Positions 24,591-37,861 of a stretch of 64,000 nucleotides of DNA are shown piece after piece. Position numbers and translations under genes: made by a program. A model generated the notes under the pieces. It did no database searches. It was not told the origin of the DNA and saw nothing but the letters and a program-made list of their open reading frames with translations. Positions within the stretch are counted from its first letter, which is position 1, and each line of letters begins with the position of its first letter. Origin of the DNA: Pycnopodia helianthoides (lineage: Eukaryota; Echinodermata; Asteroidea; Forcipulatida; Asteriidae); contig CM063245.1 in assembly GCA_032158295.1 (NCBI GenBank), positions 6,868,700 through 6,932,699 of the forward strand, in the 5' to 3' direction.

Positions 24591-27500
24591 GCTATGCACA
24601 CCCCAACTCAAGCGCTTTCAACTTGTTATGTTCTGGGATTGCTTTATTTCCATGGAAACCATATTGTGATGACATGTACATACACACTGCTAACATTAAA
24701 TAACAAAGTCCAAGTAATCTATGAACAATACAATGTAGCTCAATGTGAAGTGTTAAGTATACCTGATGAGAATAACTCAGAGACTTTTAGCAACACTTGT
24801 CCCTAGTGGAAGTAGTGCTAGACAAATCATTTGAAGTTTTTAGATTGGTCAACCAAAATATTGAACTTTAGGAATATGATATATTTGAGTCACATTAATA
24901 AAAGAAAAACATAAAAATACAGTGTAAACTCTTTCACTGTCCAAGCTTTAAAAAGCAGGTATTGTATGTTGTAGTTATATGATATCCTCAACTGGAAGAA
25001 GGGATTGATTTTGGTAATACAAAAGGCATCATTGTAATAAATATCAAGGTTGCAGCTTAAGTATGAACATGCATATCTGAAATCATTTGATATCAAATCT
25101 TGCGGTTTCCATCCACACTTCTTAAATGACTGTCATAGTGTGATATAAAAGAGCGTGTACAATATGCAGTTTATTTGTCTCTGCTCAGTCTTGCTCTCCA
25201 CCATCACTCATCCCATCTCAACAGCCCTAAAGGAACCCACCCAATCCATACTGCTGCAACAATTGCTACACTTCTTGCCAGTCTTACCAATGCATGAAGT
25301 TTAATACATTGTACTATAGTAACTCTAACATCACCTCTTAATTGTTATGATGCAGGCTTTCCTGTCAAAGTAAAGAAGACTATAGATTAAAGTAAACTAT
25401 CAAGTTGTAGTGACCCTTTAATTTGTTAGACTGTGCGCATGCGACCCCCAATCAGTGGCACGCGACTGGAGTGCTGCACCCAGTGCCTGGCAAGCCCTAT
25501 GCCTGGCAAGCCCCTATGCCTTGGCCCATTACACAGCTGTTTGTGAATGGTTGTGGAATGCAAAGGTCGCTGGTTAGGGTTAACATTGTATAAGTCCTCC
25601 AAGTCCAAGGAACATTACTTTAGTCTGCTGTCACTCTCTCCACCCACCACATATTGATTGCTTTCTTCTTTCGCATTTGAATCATATTGGGTGGAGACAA
25701 AGAGATGGAAATGATTACCGAGTGCTAGTTTGGTGAACTTTTGCCTTGCACAAATCTCTGAATAATACTAATAGAAACATGGTAAACATGCTCAGTGAAT
25801 CTCTATTTGGTTTGACTCAGTGCTCATAATTGTTGTTTTTAAAAGGAAAAACTTTAAAATGGTTAAAATCACTATTTAATTAGGAAAAGAAGACAAAATT
25901 GCTCAAAAGTGGATGGAACAATCAAAACAAACCATTGTCACACATTTTGTCATTCTATGCTGACTAATTGCTCCTTGATGTAATTCACTAATTAATGCAA
26001 GACCTGGTACAATTATCAGCAAATATAATTACCATAACTTCCGCTTCGTCATCTGTATTTACTTTACCTATATCTGGAGCTGGATTGAATTAGGATACAG
26101 AAAGCAGTTGTTTTGACTGTTAACAAACTGCAATAAGCAATTGATACATGAGTTTGCTGTTAGATAACAATGGACGTCATTGCTGTATGTACATTGTGTG
26201 TCTTATTATAACTGAAGACACAATGGGAAACTCCAGTAACATTACAAAGTTAGGCATTTTATGGAGATCTATCTGACATTGTGTCAACTCTATACAAGTT
26301 ACATTTATCCTGGAAGAGTACATGAAACTCAACTGATATTGTTTTTGCAAGTAATAAATATCTTAAATAACATTTTAGGCCCAAATGAAAAAGATGAAAA
26401 AGATATTTCAGTGTTAAACTGTAGTTTTATAAGTCAGCTCATAACTTCTTACCATGCAAGTTGTCTGTACACATGTGGCTATACCATTTCACCATTAGAC
26501 TTGCCCAGGCTTCAACAAAATTGTGGGTGTTGTTGGGGTTTTGGTTTTGGTTTCTTTTTGGCAATAAAAAAAATGGCATACAAAAAATCCCTGAGGATAC
26601 CTAGTCATGGTATAATACCCGGATTCCTTAGAGTGTTATGCTCTATTGGTAGAGGAAGTTAGTTGTCAGAATACTCAAAGAACTCTACATTCTTAGATAT
26701 ACTTTAAAGTTACTCCGCTCTACCGTCTCGTTTCTTTCAGACCTATCACTTGATTCAAAGATTTATTTGTGTAGGTGCCTTTGTGTTTATTATTGTAAAC
26801 TTTGATAAAGTTCATACAGTTGTTTTGCCAAGTTGTTTTCAGGGGGAGTGATTGCAGTAAGAAAGTAACTATTGAGATTAGAGGGGTGACACAGTAGGCA
26901 GGGGAGGGCAGAGTATTGGGACCTTCTCCAACCAGACCAAGCAGTTTAGTACTAAACAGTACATTTGGTTATCATTATTCCTTTGTTTCTCTTAGAAGGT
27001 CAGATACTTCAGAAATGATTCAAATTAATGTTAATTGATTAAACGTTTTAACTTGATCTAACATGATCAATAGCTCAATTTCAAAAGTATTTATGTGTCT
27101 CGCTATGGAAAATGATTTTTTTTTTTTTTTAGCGGTAGCTAAGGGATTGAAGTTGAAATGTTGGCAACATCAGATCTTGACTTTGATGCAGAAAATTGCT
27201 CACCTTCAAATGCACTACAAATCCATTCCCTGAGGAACTGCTTTCCCATCTGTCTGGATTAGAGTCATTTTGTGCTTTGGTCAAGCACCTATTGTTAAAG
27301 ACAATGTGTGTGCAACAAAGGAACAAGAAGAAGAAACAAAAAGATTAAGGGCAATGTATGCATTTACCGTAATTAAAGAATACAAACTAAATGTTGTGTG
27401 TTTGTACATTAACATCACCTGTTATGGGTTGTTAATTACCGTGATTTCCTGCATAATCATGGCTTATCTGACTTTCAAAGGACCAAAATTATCACTGTGT

Positions 27501-30500
27501 CTTATCTAACAGTGCGCCTTATCTGCTATTGCTTGAGTTTATTGCGATGATCACTGTTTGAAATCTTTTTTACACTGTAAAATAATTCTTTCTTTTGTCA
27601 GAGTAATCCTATGTGCTATCATTTTATTTAAAAATATCAAACCTTCACCGTATGTCTGTTTGTGTATTTTTTAACAAGCTTTGACAAAACTTACCGAAGA
27701 ACAAAGTCACTGGCCATGCTGCTACCCACAATAATAACAATACCGGCGCGAACCAGCGATGACTAGCTGGAATTCGGCTAGCGCGCACACCAGTGACCTA
27801 CAGTTGTTATTAATCAAGTTGTTTTTGGATAATAAGAGGGAGTACGTTCTTATTGAAAGAATCATTGTGAAAGCGCCCTCTAGCATTTGGTAGTTCTTGC
27901 ATGTATTGTTGCAAAGACAAGCAGCCCATTCATTGGGAAATGTTAGCACAATGTGTGTGAGCGGGCGTTCGTTGCGTAAAGGGAAAGTCATAAAGCTAAG
28001 TTTTAAGAAAACAAATCTTTAAACGAAAATGAAAAAAACCAAAACAATAACAACAACGAAATTAGAAGCGTTTTACTCATGCTTGTAATTTACAAAAATG
28101 ACAATCCCTTTACGTTATGGTAAGTGTCATACCAACACAATGACCCCCATGAGTGGTGATGTACTAACCGTGAATGGGCTGCCAAGCTTCTGTGTGAAAG
28201 TCATATTGCGTCTTATACGGTGGTGTGCCTTTTTCGCTAACACTTGAATCTTATTTGGCTGATTTTAGGTTACTGCACTATATATGCTGAGCGCCTTATA
28301 CGCAGGAATTTACACTAATACTTTTAAAAATAAATACTTAGTTAAATGTGCACTATGCTGTGTACTGTTTCACCATTATGCGCAGAAGTTTATCCAAGCA
28401 GACTTATTGAAAAATGAAAAGATGATAGAAAGCCCCCCAGGCTCTGTCCTTGCTCTGTCCTCTGCTCCTTGCTCTACTAGCATTGCTTTCCTATTCTGCA
28501 TATTTCTTGTAGTGTATTCATCTATTTTGTATTGCCATCTGGGTTCCCACTGTATTACCATTAGGTTCTCTCAAGTGTTGAGTTTACAACTGTTAGAAAT
28601 GTCAGGTGAGGGCTAGTGCTGAAACAGCTGACATTTTGTTGAAATTTGGGAACGTAGTGAGCGCTTGAAGATTGTGAGTGGTATGCTGTAATGTGACTAG
28701 CATGTGAGGTGGAGACTAGGACAGAGATAGTATCAGCACTGGGTTCTTGACAGAGAATTTGATACCGATGTAATGATCCAAATTAGAGGCTTTATTTTGA
28801 AGTTGTTTGGGTTGACGGGTAGACATTTCTACCAGTGAATAGGGCAAAGTGGATTAGGTAGCAGTGAAAGATGAAGTCTGTTTGTTAAAGTGAACATCAT
28901 ACATTGGAACATTTGCTTAGTTCATTCCTCTAGACCTTGTGCAACTGTCATTTTGATGATCACTTCATCAGGAGAAATAAGTAAATATTTACTAGTTGAG
29001 AGAACTAACTGCTTCATTATGTTAAAAAAAGTCTCACTTGTTTTCATTCCTTAGTACATTCCTGTATCAAATTTAATTTTCAGAATTTAGATAAAATTGA
29101 GTGAGTTTGATGTGGTACATGAAAAATAATTCTTAAGGCAAGAGTCTGCTTGAACAGTAACCTCAATTCATTAAAAATACTAAATGATAGCAAGTTATAG
29201 TACAAACTTCAGTAATGAATTTCTGCAGCACTTCAAACAAAAAGGTGTTGGCTTTATCCCCACACTGTGGTGCCATTGTGCTTTTACCATTCACAATCAT
29301 ATTCACATATGATGTGTGTATTCAATACCTGGTAAAGATGTTTCAACAGTAAACCCCCATTTACAGGCTAGTTTGTTTCATTAGTTACACCATTGGCATT
29401 CTTTCTCCTTCCCATGCTGAATAAATGTGTCTTTACACCTACTATACCTGTCAGCCAGTATGCATTAATTGCCATAAAGGTCATATACAGTCAAAGAACA
29501 ATACTCACCCACTCTATGCTGCAGGAAATGCCTTCAAAACAAGGAAGACCGGGGTAACCTGCTGAAACTGGTACGGGTTGGTGCCATGGGAATCAGAATA
29601 AAAGCTAACTTTTTCTCAAATTTGATTTTTAAAAAATATGATAAATGAATCTGGACAAGCTTTTATGTAATATTGCAAATCATTTGAATGGTTTCACCCA
29701 TTGCAATACTTTTCTGAACATTTAAACATAGGATAAGATGTTAACAGGTTAGTCATTAATTTAAAGTTTGGAATTGAATACAGATTTCAAGAAAGTGATC
29801 CAATGTGTGTTAAGATAGGATTGCAATAGTTTAAGGTGATTCTTAGAATGGTTGTTGCTTGAGGTGCTGTGCTTTGATACTATAATATCTGATTTGTGAT
29901 TCAATAAAAGATAAGCTTTCAATATGAAACAGACTAATATAACTCAAACTAAGTGCAATGTTTCTGTGAAGTAAGGATAAAAGATTGTTCTTGACATCAG
30001 GCTAGGGCCATCTACATAGAGGTCTGTATACCTTGATGGAGAGAAAGGATGCAATATTTGCCAACAGAACCAACACAGCACATTGTCTTAAGAGTTTCAG
30101 GGTTTGATAGAGGCTAGGGGTCGGATGAGGTCAAGTATGTTTATATTTCCTATCTGTCATAATATCAGTGTTTTTAGGTTTGTCTGCAGAAGTCATTGGC
30201 GTCACGGAGACTAGGCCAAGATGGAGACTAACAGTCAAGATGATAGTTGTGTTTCAGTTGCTATGGATACGAGGGGTCATTACAGGTCAAATAGTCATTA
30301 GTGATGAAGTTGACTTTGTTCAGCTTTGTGTAGGATTTTGGGACAAACTTCTAGGCTTTAGGGATCTACAATAAGACTATTAAAGCTAATGGATGAAACT
30401 TGTGATCACAAAAGTTGTTAGAATGATATTTTGTTCGCCTTTGACCAGTGAAGCATCTGAGTCAGGCATGATTCTCTCGGTTTGTTACCAGGTAATCATG

Positions 30501-30555
30501 TAGGCCTAGTAGAAACAAACAATCAGCATTGAATTGGGTGCACAATAAGCCATAG
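24591..30555 (+). other. Intron 2, third part
   Basis: No gene is visible. A diverged repeat carrying 'gcgccttat' and 'cttatacg' words lies at 27.4-28.3 kb (listed separately), with a CTCF-like word at 27873-27884. Stretches 24.6-27.3 and 28.4-30.5 kb show nothing I can name. Frames at 26261-26662 and 28284-28616 have no conserved features. Confidence 0.45.
27436..28310. repeat. Diverged repeat block with 'accgt..ttcc..cttat' and 'gcgccttat' words
   Basis: 'attaccgtgatttcctgcat' (27436), 'gtgcgccttatctgc' (27512), 'gcgtcttatacggtggtgtgcc' (28208) and 'gcgccttatacgcagg' (28290) resemble the ends of a family with 'accgtattttcc..tataaggcgcacc' phrases. A relative lies at 37482-37580. I infer an old non-autonomous DNA transposon with uncertain borders. 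Confidence 0.4.
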
Positions 30556-30693
30556 CACCAACCAGTACCAAGCCAGTACCAAGCCAGCACACAGCCAGTA
30601 CCCAGCCAGCACCCAGCCAATACCAAAGCCCCGCACACAGCCAGTAAACCAAGCCAGTACCAAGCCAGCACACAGCCAGCACCCAGCCAGCAC
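30556..30693. repeat. Minisatellite with a unit of about 11 bp ('ccagtaccaag')
   Basis: Imperfect tandem units 'accaagccagt', 'acacagccagt' and 'acccagccagc' run for about 138 bp. The Gly/Trp/Leu-rich minus-strand frames here are translations of the repeat, not genes. Confidence 0.85.
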
Positions 30694-31314
30694 CTCTGAA
30701 AGTGATCAACTTCTACACTTATACTCCAGGCTTTTACAATTCATGGTCCATAAAAATGGCTGGACAGTCAGTTCATATCCATTTGAAAATCAATCATAAT
30801 TGAAAGAAAAGTTTGATTGCATCAAGAACCTATGTGATATTAGAGTATAACTGATATACCAGACAATATCAGATTGCCATACATTCACTTACACCCTACC
30901 CCTCACATGAACCTCATCAATTGCAACAATTTGCCAACAATGCATCAATTGTTTTCAATCTGGTAGACTTAAGCCCCAGTCAGCTTCTTGGGTAGGTAGT
31001 GTAGGATTTTCAATTGACAAGCCGATATGGCTCATTAGATGTTGCAGGGTTAAAGCCCTCGGAAGTCCCCCTCAACCTTGATCTTACATCAATGAAGCAT
31101 TACAACCAGCTGGATGTCATAACTACTCCAGCACACTCAGGATGCATAACACTCTATAGTATGCAAGGTGGAACAATATTGGACTTTCTTGGCAAATGAT
31201 GCACATATGGTTTGCCTTGGAGGTAGGATTAGAACCAACTGGAGTAGAGTGAAAGAGTAAAGATGATCTACGTGAGCAATCACAAGATGAAGTCAACACA
31301 ATCAGCAATTTCTG

Positions 31315-31338
31315 CTCTCTCTCTCTCTCTTCTCTCTC
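31315..31338. repeat. CT microsatellite
   Basis: A nearly pure (ct)n run of about 24 bases. tRNA-like fragments flank it: 31020-31062 (A/B-box-like 'atatggctcattagatg' and 'gcagggttaaagccc') and 31205-31250 (antisense 'gtaggattagaaccaactgg'). Confidence 0.8.
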
Positions 31339-32434
31339 ATTTGTAAGATTAAATAAGCTTCTTCTTTTGGGGGCACTGCGTTGCAGGAAGACCTCCCTGA
31401 GCCATCAACTATTAGCTGTTTCAAAATACTAGCAGCAAATAAATATTAAAAGGAATGTGAAGTGAGCCGTTTCACTGTGACAGTGTTACAATTGGATCAG
31501 AATGGATTGCAACTAATGTCACCACTGTGGTACTTTAGTTCAAACTACAACATTAAATAGAATCACTTACAATTGACAGTGTTATTGTGTAACAAGGACC
31601 GATTCTAAATGTTATCAACTGTCATTAGTTAAGTATTTTGTGTACCAAGTAATTTTAAAGTATCGGCCAATGCTTATAGTTAAAAAAAAAATTGATTATG
31701 GGAATTGTCCAATCACAAGGCCATAAAACAGGCCACATAAAGAGATGGCTAAAAATAGTAGTAAATACGCTGATTTTCTGTGGGTACTTTACTCAACTTG
31801 TTGGCAAAGCACTACTGATTGCAGTCTACTTTGACAATGTTACGACAATTTTAAAAGGGGATTACATGCGCATATATTCAAGTATTCTGTCATTTTCAAA
31901 TATTGTCCAAACAATCTCAAAACTCTTGTTTTAAATTGTGTCAGTAAGTGATGAAAATGTAGCAGGCCTTTAGCTGCTTACACTCATCATTATGAGTTTC
32001 TTTGCATACATCCCTAAGGCATTGAAGCACCCTGCCAGAGGTACAGATATATAGCACTTTGTGAATAGTGGAATTTGTTCATGGTTGGATGACTGGTGCT
32101 TGATTCTTACTCCCAAGGGGTATCTCAAAGACTGATTTGGCACCAGTGACTTTTCATCAATCCTGCCTGCTGTATTAAATCATAAGGCTGCTGTTTATAG
32201 CGCATGGCCGACATTGGTCATTGTGGAAGACCAGTGTCCGCACTTAATGTGACCCCCAACATAGGCCTACATCAATTTTAAAATCTGTGACAGTTCAAGC
32301 TCAATTGGTTAAATCAGAGTCACATAAAATTAGGGGGGTGGGGAACATCACTGTTTTCACTATTTTCAAGACATTTTGGACTTGCAAGATCAGAACTAAT
32401 TGTTTTACTCATTTCTCAACGAAGCCCGGGAAGG

Positions 32435-32760
32435 GCATGGTTGTTCGCATGGTTAGGTCATCCGTTCGAACACATTCATAATCCGTTCGCATGGTTTATT
32501 CATTCGTTCAAACGATTACAGTTGTCCATTTATTTCTTCAGAACTACTTTCATCGCAGACCTCCACCATCTTGAAGCAGTGTTGTTGTCAGAGGATGGTA
32601 CGCATGCGTGCAGCACCATTTCATGCCTTGGCCAAACCATGCAAATGGATTGCTAATTTGTTCAAACGGATTGCTAAGTCTTACGAATGGATTACTAAAC
32701 CGTGCAAACAGATTTTTAATTCGTTCTAAGGGATTATCAATTCATTCGAATGAATTAGTC
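32435..32760. repeat. Highly diverged 21-bp tandem arrays (two blocks)
   Basis: Block 2 (32635-32760) divides cleanly into six 21-bp units that share a frame of 'a..cgttc.aacggatt.cta', starting at 32635, 32656, 32677, 32698, 32719 and 32740. Block 1 (about 32435-32519) has about four such units ('gtcatccgttcgaacacattc', 'ataatccgttcgcatggttta' and so on). Unrelated-looking DNA (32520-32634) separates them. Since 21 is a multiple of three, the plus-strand frames show a heptad pattern (NGLLICS, NGLLSLT, NGLLNRA), which is a by-product. Confidence 0.75.
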
Positions 32761-32929
32761 CCTGCATATATTTTTTTCTTCCAATGTCCCTTCCCGAGCT
32801 CCATACTATAGCATTTCACAGGCCTGGAATTTCATCTTTGAGAGGGCAAGGCCATTTCCATTTTGCAAAGGACGCTTCCATTGGAGAATCTTACAGTCAT
32901 AATTTTAAGGCAAGCCACAGTGTAGAAAG

Positions 32930-33262
32930 GGCACCAAGGCCCAAACCAGGGCACCAAGGCCCAAACCAGGGCACCAAGGCACAACCACACCAGGGGCACC
33001 AAGGCCCAAACCCAGGGCACACCCGGAGGCCCAAACCAGGGCACCAAGGCCAAAGGCCCAAGCAACCAGGGCACCAAGGCCCAAACCAGGGCAACCACCA
33101 AGGCCCAAACCAGGGCAACCAGAGGCCCAAACCAGGGCACCAAGGCCCAAACCAGGGCAACAAGCAAACAGGGCCCAAGCCCAACCAGAGGCAACAGGAA
33201 GGCCCAAACCAGGGCAACCAGAGGCCCAAACCAGGGGCAACCAGAGGCCCAAACCAGGGCCA
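32930..33262. repeat. 20-bp GC-rich minisatellite ('aaggcccaaaccagggcacc')
   Basis: The unit repeats perfectly at 32937 and 32957, then with insertions and deletions for about 330 bp. It is much more GC-rich than its surroundings. All four long overlapping frames here (a Gly/Pro/Asn/Gln-rich one on plus, Trp/Pro/Leu-rich ones on minus) are translations of the array. Confidence 0.9.
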
Positions 33263-36039
33263 GCCAAACGGCCAAGCAAACCAGGGACAAGGAAACACAG
33301 GAAGAGGCCATGGCCTTTGTGGCCTCTGTGTAATTCCAGGCTTATTTCAAGGAAAGCGTTCCACCATGACCATTTATATTTTCAACCTTACCAATGATGT
33401 GCACATCCTTTAAATCGGAAGCACGTGACCATCAAATATCTGAAGGCATCAACACATGGCCCATTGGCTAATACTTCAGTCATATGTAAATACAGAGCTG
33501 TATCTATACAGACCAAAGAACAATATGAAAACTGGCTCAACCTAGCCAAATGTTGCTGAACGAAATCTCTCATTTTAACAAAGATTATCATAATTTTAAG
33601 GAAGACATTTTTATCCTACTCTGATTGCTATTGGATTAATATTTTGGCCGACATCCAATGAAGTGGACTCTGTGTCATTAACTAATTTTTCACTTGTCTT
33701 GTAGAATATAGGCCTCCGTGTATTTAAAGAGCTTTACCAGGTTTAAAGGATTTAAAAATGACAGACAAAAATGAGTACAAAATATCTGCATCAGATGGGG
33801 GCATAAACCAAATGTATTGTTAGTAGTCGGGGTTCTGCTTAACCCATCAAAGTACAGCAATGTTGTTTATGGCATACAGTAATAGCCAGTCCAAAGATTA
33901 GGCCCACTACCCACAGTTTTCCAATCAACTTTTCCAATTGAGTCCAGGCATTGAGACTAGGAAATTGTGGTTCAACCTAATACAGCCTTGTCTGCCTCAA
34001 TTTAAGTAGCATGAGAGATGAGAAGTTGTTTCATGTGTTACTGCAAAGACAACCATTGGTATCGGTGGTTCTTATAGTATAGCAGTACACAGGTACACAT
34101 CTAGGATAGAGGATCACTGTTTACAAGTAGTTTCTCTCTCTCTCTACCTGGCTTAACTAGTTTAGCTTGACGTACATGTATAATGCATCTGCATTTTTTA
34201 GGTAGTATACACTTTAACTATGTCATGTTGAAATGTTTATGGACAGAGACAGATCAAGTAGAGTGGATTTCATTTGGGGTTGCACATTAGTGTAAGCCGA
34301 TAGGAACTTATACCACTATTACGTAGACGTCTCCAACATCTGTGTTAAAAACCATCAAGGAACAACCTTAGGCTTATTGTCATTAATTGGCATTATCACA
34401 CATTCTAACATTTAACTTCAAATGATGTCATTTGGTGAAACTGATGCTTAATGTAAATCAATGTAAATGTCATTTGGCCGACAAAGTCAGCCCTTGGAAT
34501 TTCTTGTAGTCTGACAAAAGTACAGAGAGAATCTGGTAAGAGCAAAAGAACTATCAATCAGCAAGAAAGATGGCTAAGGTGCAACTGGAGGTCCTTACTG
34601 ACATTGGTCTCCAATCTCCTTCATCAGTCTACTGACTGCTACCAATTCCCTCCCTGGGGCTAAGGAAATTACTCCACACAAATTCTGCTATTGTATGGCA
34701 ACTACAGCAGGACTACAGTGGCAGTAGTCTTGATGGAAGACTCATTACATTACAGGCTGTCTGTCATGAAGTACCCAAGTACTTTTAAGCTGGGGGTGAC
34801 TATTAATTGGTGGCGTGTGCCTGTCTAGGGAAGGTTAGCTGGTCTATCTTGGTTCCTGGTGGGAGCTAATTGGTCGTTACCTCTACTCTCAAATGCTTCA
34901 AGTTCCTGTTTACTCTAGTATCTTGCAGGTTAATTGAGGACAGTTTAATAATAAAGCTAATAAGGTTTAATGAAGGCATGGGCTTTGTTTAATCATAGAG
35001 CAAGCTTGCTTTATGAGTTAATCTATGGTTCTATGGTTTAGTTAGGAATGAAGTATTTCGTAGCAAATCAAATAACAAGAATCAGTGTTGTTGTACTAAG
35101 GCAGGCTGACTACAGAGTGGCCTGTGATTAACTTCACACTTCTTGCAGTACACATTATCTATGAAATAATCATTGTAGTAAACATTTTAAAGTATTAATA
35201 ACCATATTAAATGAAACTATGATTGATAAACAAACACAGTTTCTGAAGTAGAAGAAACATTTTGACCTTTAGTTAAATGTTTGGCAATACAATGAAGGTT
35301 CTGTACTCCACTGCTTGAAGAATTCATACAGTAAAGGATTTTCTGATTATCGCATGCAGGTTATCATGCTTTTCAGAGGCAGCTGGGCTATAAGTTATTC
35401 AATATGTTTTGTATGTTGAAACGTGATAATTATATTATCAGACAAATGTTGCTTGACGTAACAAATCATTATTTAGGTACTTAATACATGTACCAGTACT
35501 AGGCTTCAAGTTCACATGCTAATTCAGTTATTTACTAAATAACCACAAGTTTAGATAACCCTGACTCATTAAGCAAGCCATTTTGCTTCTTTTTTATTCA
35601 AAGGAAAGCAGTGGAATACAACAGTGTCAAAAGATTCCATTAAATGATACTTTTGTTGAGAAAGAAAGTTGTACGAATAGAGGAGAGAGAGAGTGTGAGT
35701 GTAGAGACAACATGCATGAGTTGTCTAAGTCCATAATGAGGTGGACTTCACAAGTTAGTTCTTATCAATCAACTGACTGTGTATCTTGTCCCCTTACATC
35801 ATCACTTCCTCTTGACACTATCTACAAAGATAACTGAGTCTCTTGCTTATCATATCAAGCCATTCAGTCACTATGGTTGGGTTACATGGGTAGACTGTAC
35901 ACCAATTACAGTCAAATCTAACAACTGATGCTGAAGCTCTTTGAGCAGTAGTACTGCTATTCAAAAGAGATCATTGTCACTTTTCACTGTTTTGAAGAAA
36001 TGATTAAGTTTCAATAATGAACACTTTGCTGTCGCGTTT

Positions 36040-36200
36040 GAGTCACAAGTCCAAAGTCCCAAGCCCTGGTCCCGATGGTAAGTTCAAATCCTAGTCCTTA
36101 CTCCTTGTCTGATTCATGAACCAGTGTGATTTGAGTCTTGAATCATCCAAAATGGGACATGAGTCCAAGTCCAAAGTTGGAGTCAAAAGTCACGAGTCGT
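36040..36200. repeat. Degenerate 'gagtccaagtcc' simple repeat
   Basis: Repeated 'gagtcacaagtccaaagtcc', 'tgagtccaagtccaaag' and 'gtcacgagtcgtac' words form an irregular array of about 160 bp. It resembles a common echinoderm low-complexity repeat, from memory. Confidence 0.55.
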
Positions 36201-36800
36201 ACAACACTGGTTTGGGCTAATGGATGTTCATGTATGCTGAGTAGTCTGTAAAAATGAAGAAGTTATAATACTTTCACTGTGTGGGCAGAAATATGCTGTT
36301 AAATAACAAATTAGCCACATAATTGTTTTTTAACAAGTTGCTTTGTAATCTACCAGTTTAGTTTTATGAAATATGAAGTATTACCATGGAATATTAACCT
36401 AAAGGCCAACGGGGCGCTGGGTGACAGGTCAGAAACCTCAATTATGTGTTTGTACATGTACCAAACTTCTGCTTGTTTTTATTGTTAATAAGTCAAAGCT
36501 ACTGTTTGCCTGATGGTTGCCTGTAGTAATGGCTTGTGTTGGATGCCTGAGGCCAACCATTAATGCACAATTAACTGTCTTGTGCCAGATCTTATCTACA
36601 CCCAATGACTAATTTGTATTGACATGTTGATAATCCAGACTCATTTGTCTTACCATGGAGGTAGAAACTCACTTTGTGCATGTCCATACTGAAGCAGTGA
36701 ACTATCCACTGTTGTTACACCCTCATACTTAGATTCTGCCTTGTGATTGGTTACGAACGTGTCACATGATATGTTTCATTTGTACTAGAAAGCCGCCCTA

Positions 36801-37170
36801 TGGTATACCCATAGCAACCAATGTACTGTACTCATAGCAACCAATGTACTATACCCATAGCAACATGTACATACCATGGCAACCAGTGAACTATACCCAT
36901 AGCAACAAATGTACTATACCCATAACAACCAATGCACTATACCCATAGCAACCAGTGTACTACACCCATGGCAACCAGTGTACTACACAAATAGCAACCA
37001 GTGTACTATACCATACAACAATGTCAACTCCCTACAACAATGTACTAACCCATAGCAACAGTGTACTATACCCATAGCAACCAATGTACTATACCCATAG
37101 CAACCAATTTACTATACCCATAGCAACCAATGTACTATACCCATAGCAATCAGTGTACTATACCCGTAGC
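36801..37170. repeat. 23-bp minisatellite ('gtactatacccatagcaaccaat')
   Basis: About 16 imperfect units span 370 bp. Substitutions are scattered and a disturbed section lies near 37010-37060, where units are shortened. It is non-coding. Confidence 0.9.
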
Positions 37171-37481
37171 GATGGCAGCTTCTTGGTACCTAGACATCTT
37201 GTCTATGCTAGTGTATTGACTGCTCTACTCATGGTATGGTTGAAACTATGACTCCTGAGGTGATCCCCGACTCCTGCAGCGTTCTATATTCTAATACAAC
37301 TATGATATTACATGAAGAAAAGAGATATTACCTTCCTAGTTGAAATTGCTGCTACATGTCAGCCCAACAGTTGATTGATAAACTTATCCTTCTTTGATTT
37401 TTAGGAGGTATTTATAATTTAGAAGGACCAAATCTTAAGTTCAAGTTTATAGAGCATTGCTGGCTGTGTAGTTTATTTATT

Positions 37482-37580
37482 TACCATAATTTTAGGTATA
37501 TAAAGCCCGGGCATCAGAAAACCTTTGGGAAAATAAAATAAAAATGAAGACATCGGTGTATAAGCCACACCGTTACATAG
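37482..37580. repeat. Fragment of a 'tataagcc' repeat
   Basis: 'accataattttaggtatata', 'cccgggcatcagaaaacctt' and 'cggtgtataagccacaccg' follow each other as in the family seen at 27.4-28.3 kb. It is a short, old fragment with no coding content. Confidence 0.4.
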
Positions 37581-37861
37581 GCCTGATTTGTATTACACTT
37601 ACAGAAGACATTCGTCCTTTGGATGTTTGTGTAGTCTCTCATTTTCTGGATTTCGATTATTCAAAAAGTTAGGGTAATTACTTTATTCACCCGGGGATGT
37701 ATAGCAGTGTGTTGACTTAGAGTTGATGGTAGAATGCCTTCAATTGTTTTCTCAGATGTTTGTCTTATTGAAGGTGACTTGAGAGATTATGGTTGTTTAT
37801 TTACATTAATATTCTATTGTAAAATTGCAGCTTTACTTTGTTTCACCCATACCTTAAGCAT

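Larger units (their letters stand above)
32195..33420 (+). mobile_element. Dispersed element, copy 2, split by tandem-repeat DNA
   Basis: The front part (about 32195-32425) matches copy 1 word for word ('cgacattggtcattg', 'agaccagtgtccgcac', 'ttcaagctcaattgg', 'ggacttgcaagatcag', 'actcatttctcaacg'). The tail ('gcgttccaccatgacc..ttaccaatgatgtgcacatcctttaa') appears only at about 33354-33412. Between them lie a 21-bp degenerate array, an unassigned segment and a 20-bp minisatellite. The insertion or expansion has therefore split the element by about 0.93 kb. Confidence 0.65.

Noticed and set aside
30462..30709. Two Gly/Leu/Trp-rich frames resembling membrane peptides
   Set aside because: They are translations of the roughly 11-bp minisatellite on the minus strand.
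32784..33413. 209-codon plus-strand frame and three minus-strand frames of 124-159 codons
   Set aside because: They translate the 20-bp GC-rich minisatellite. Amino-acid periodicity follows the DNA unit on both strands and there are no flanking gene signals.
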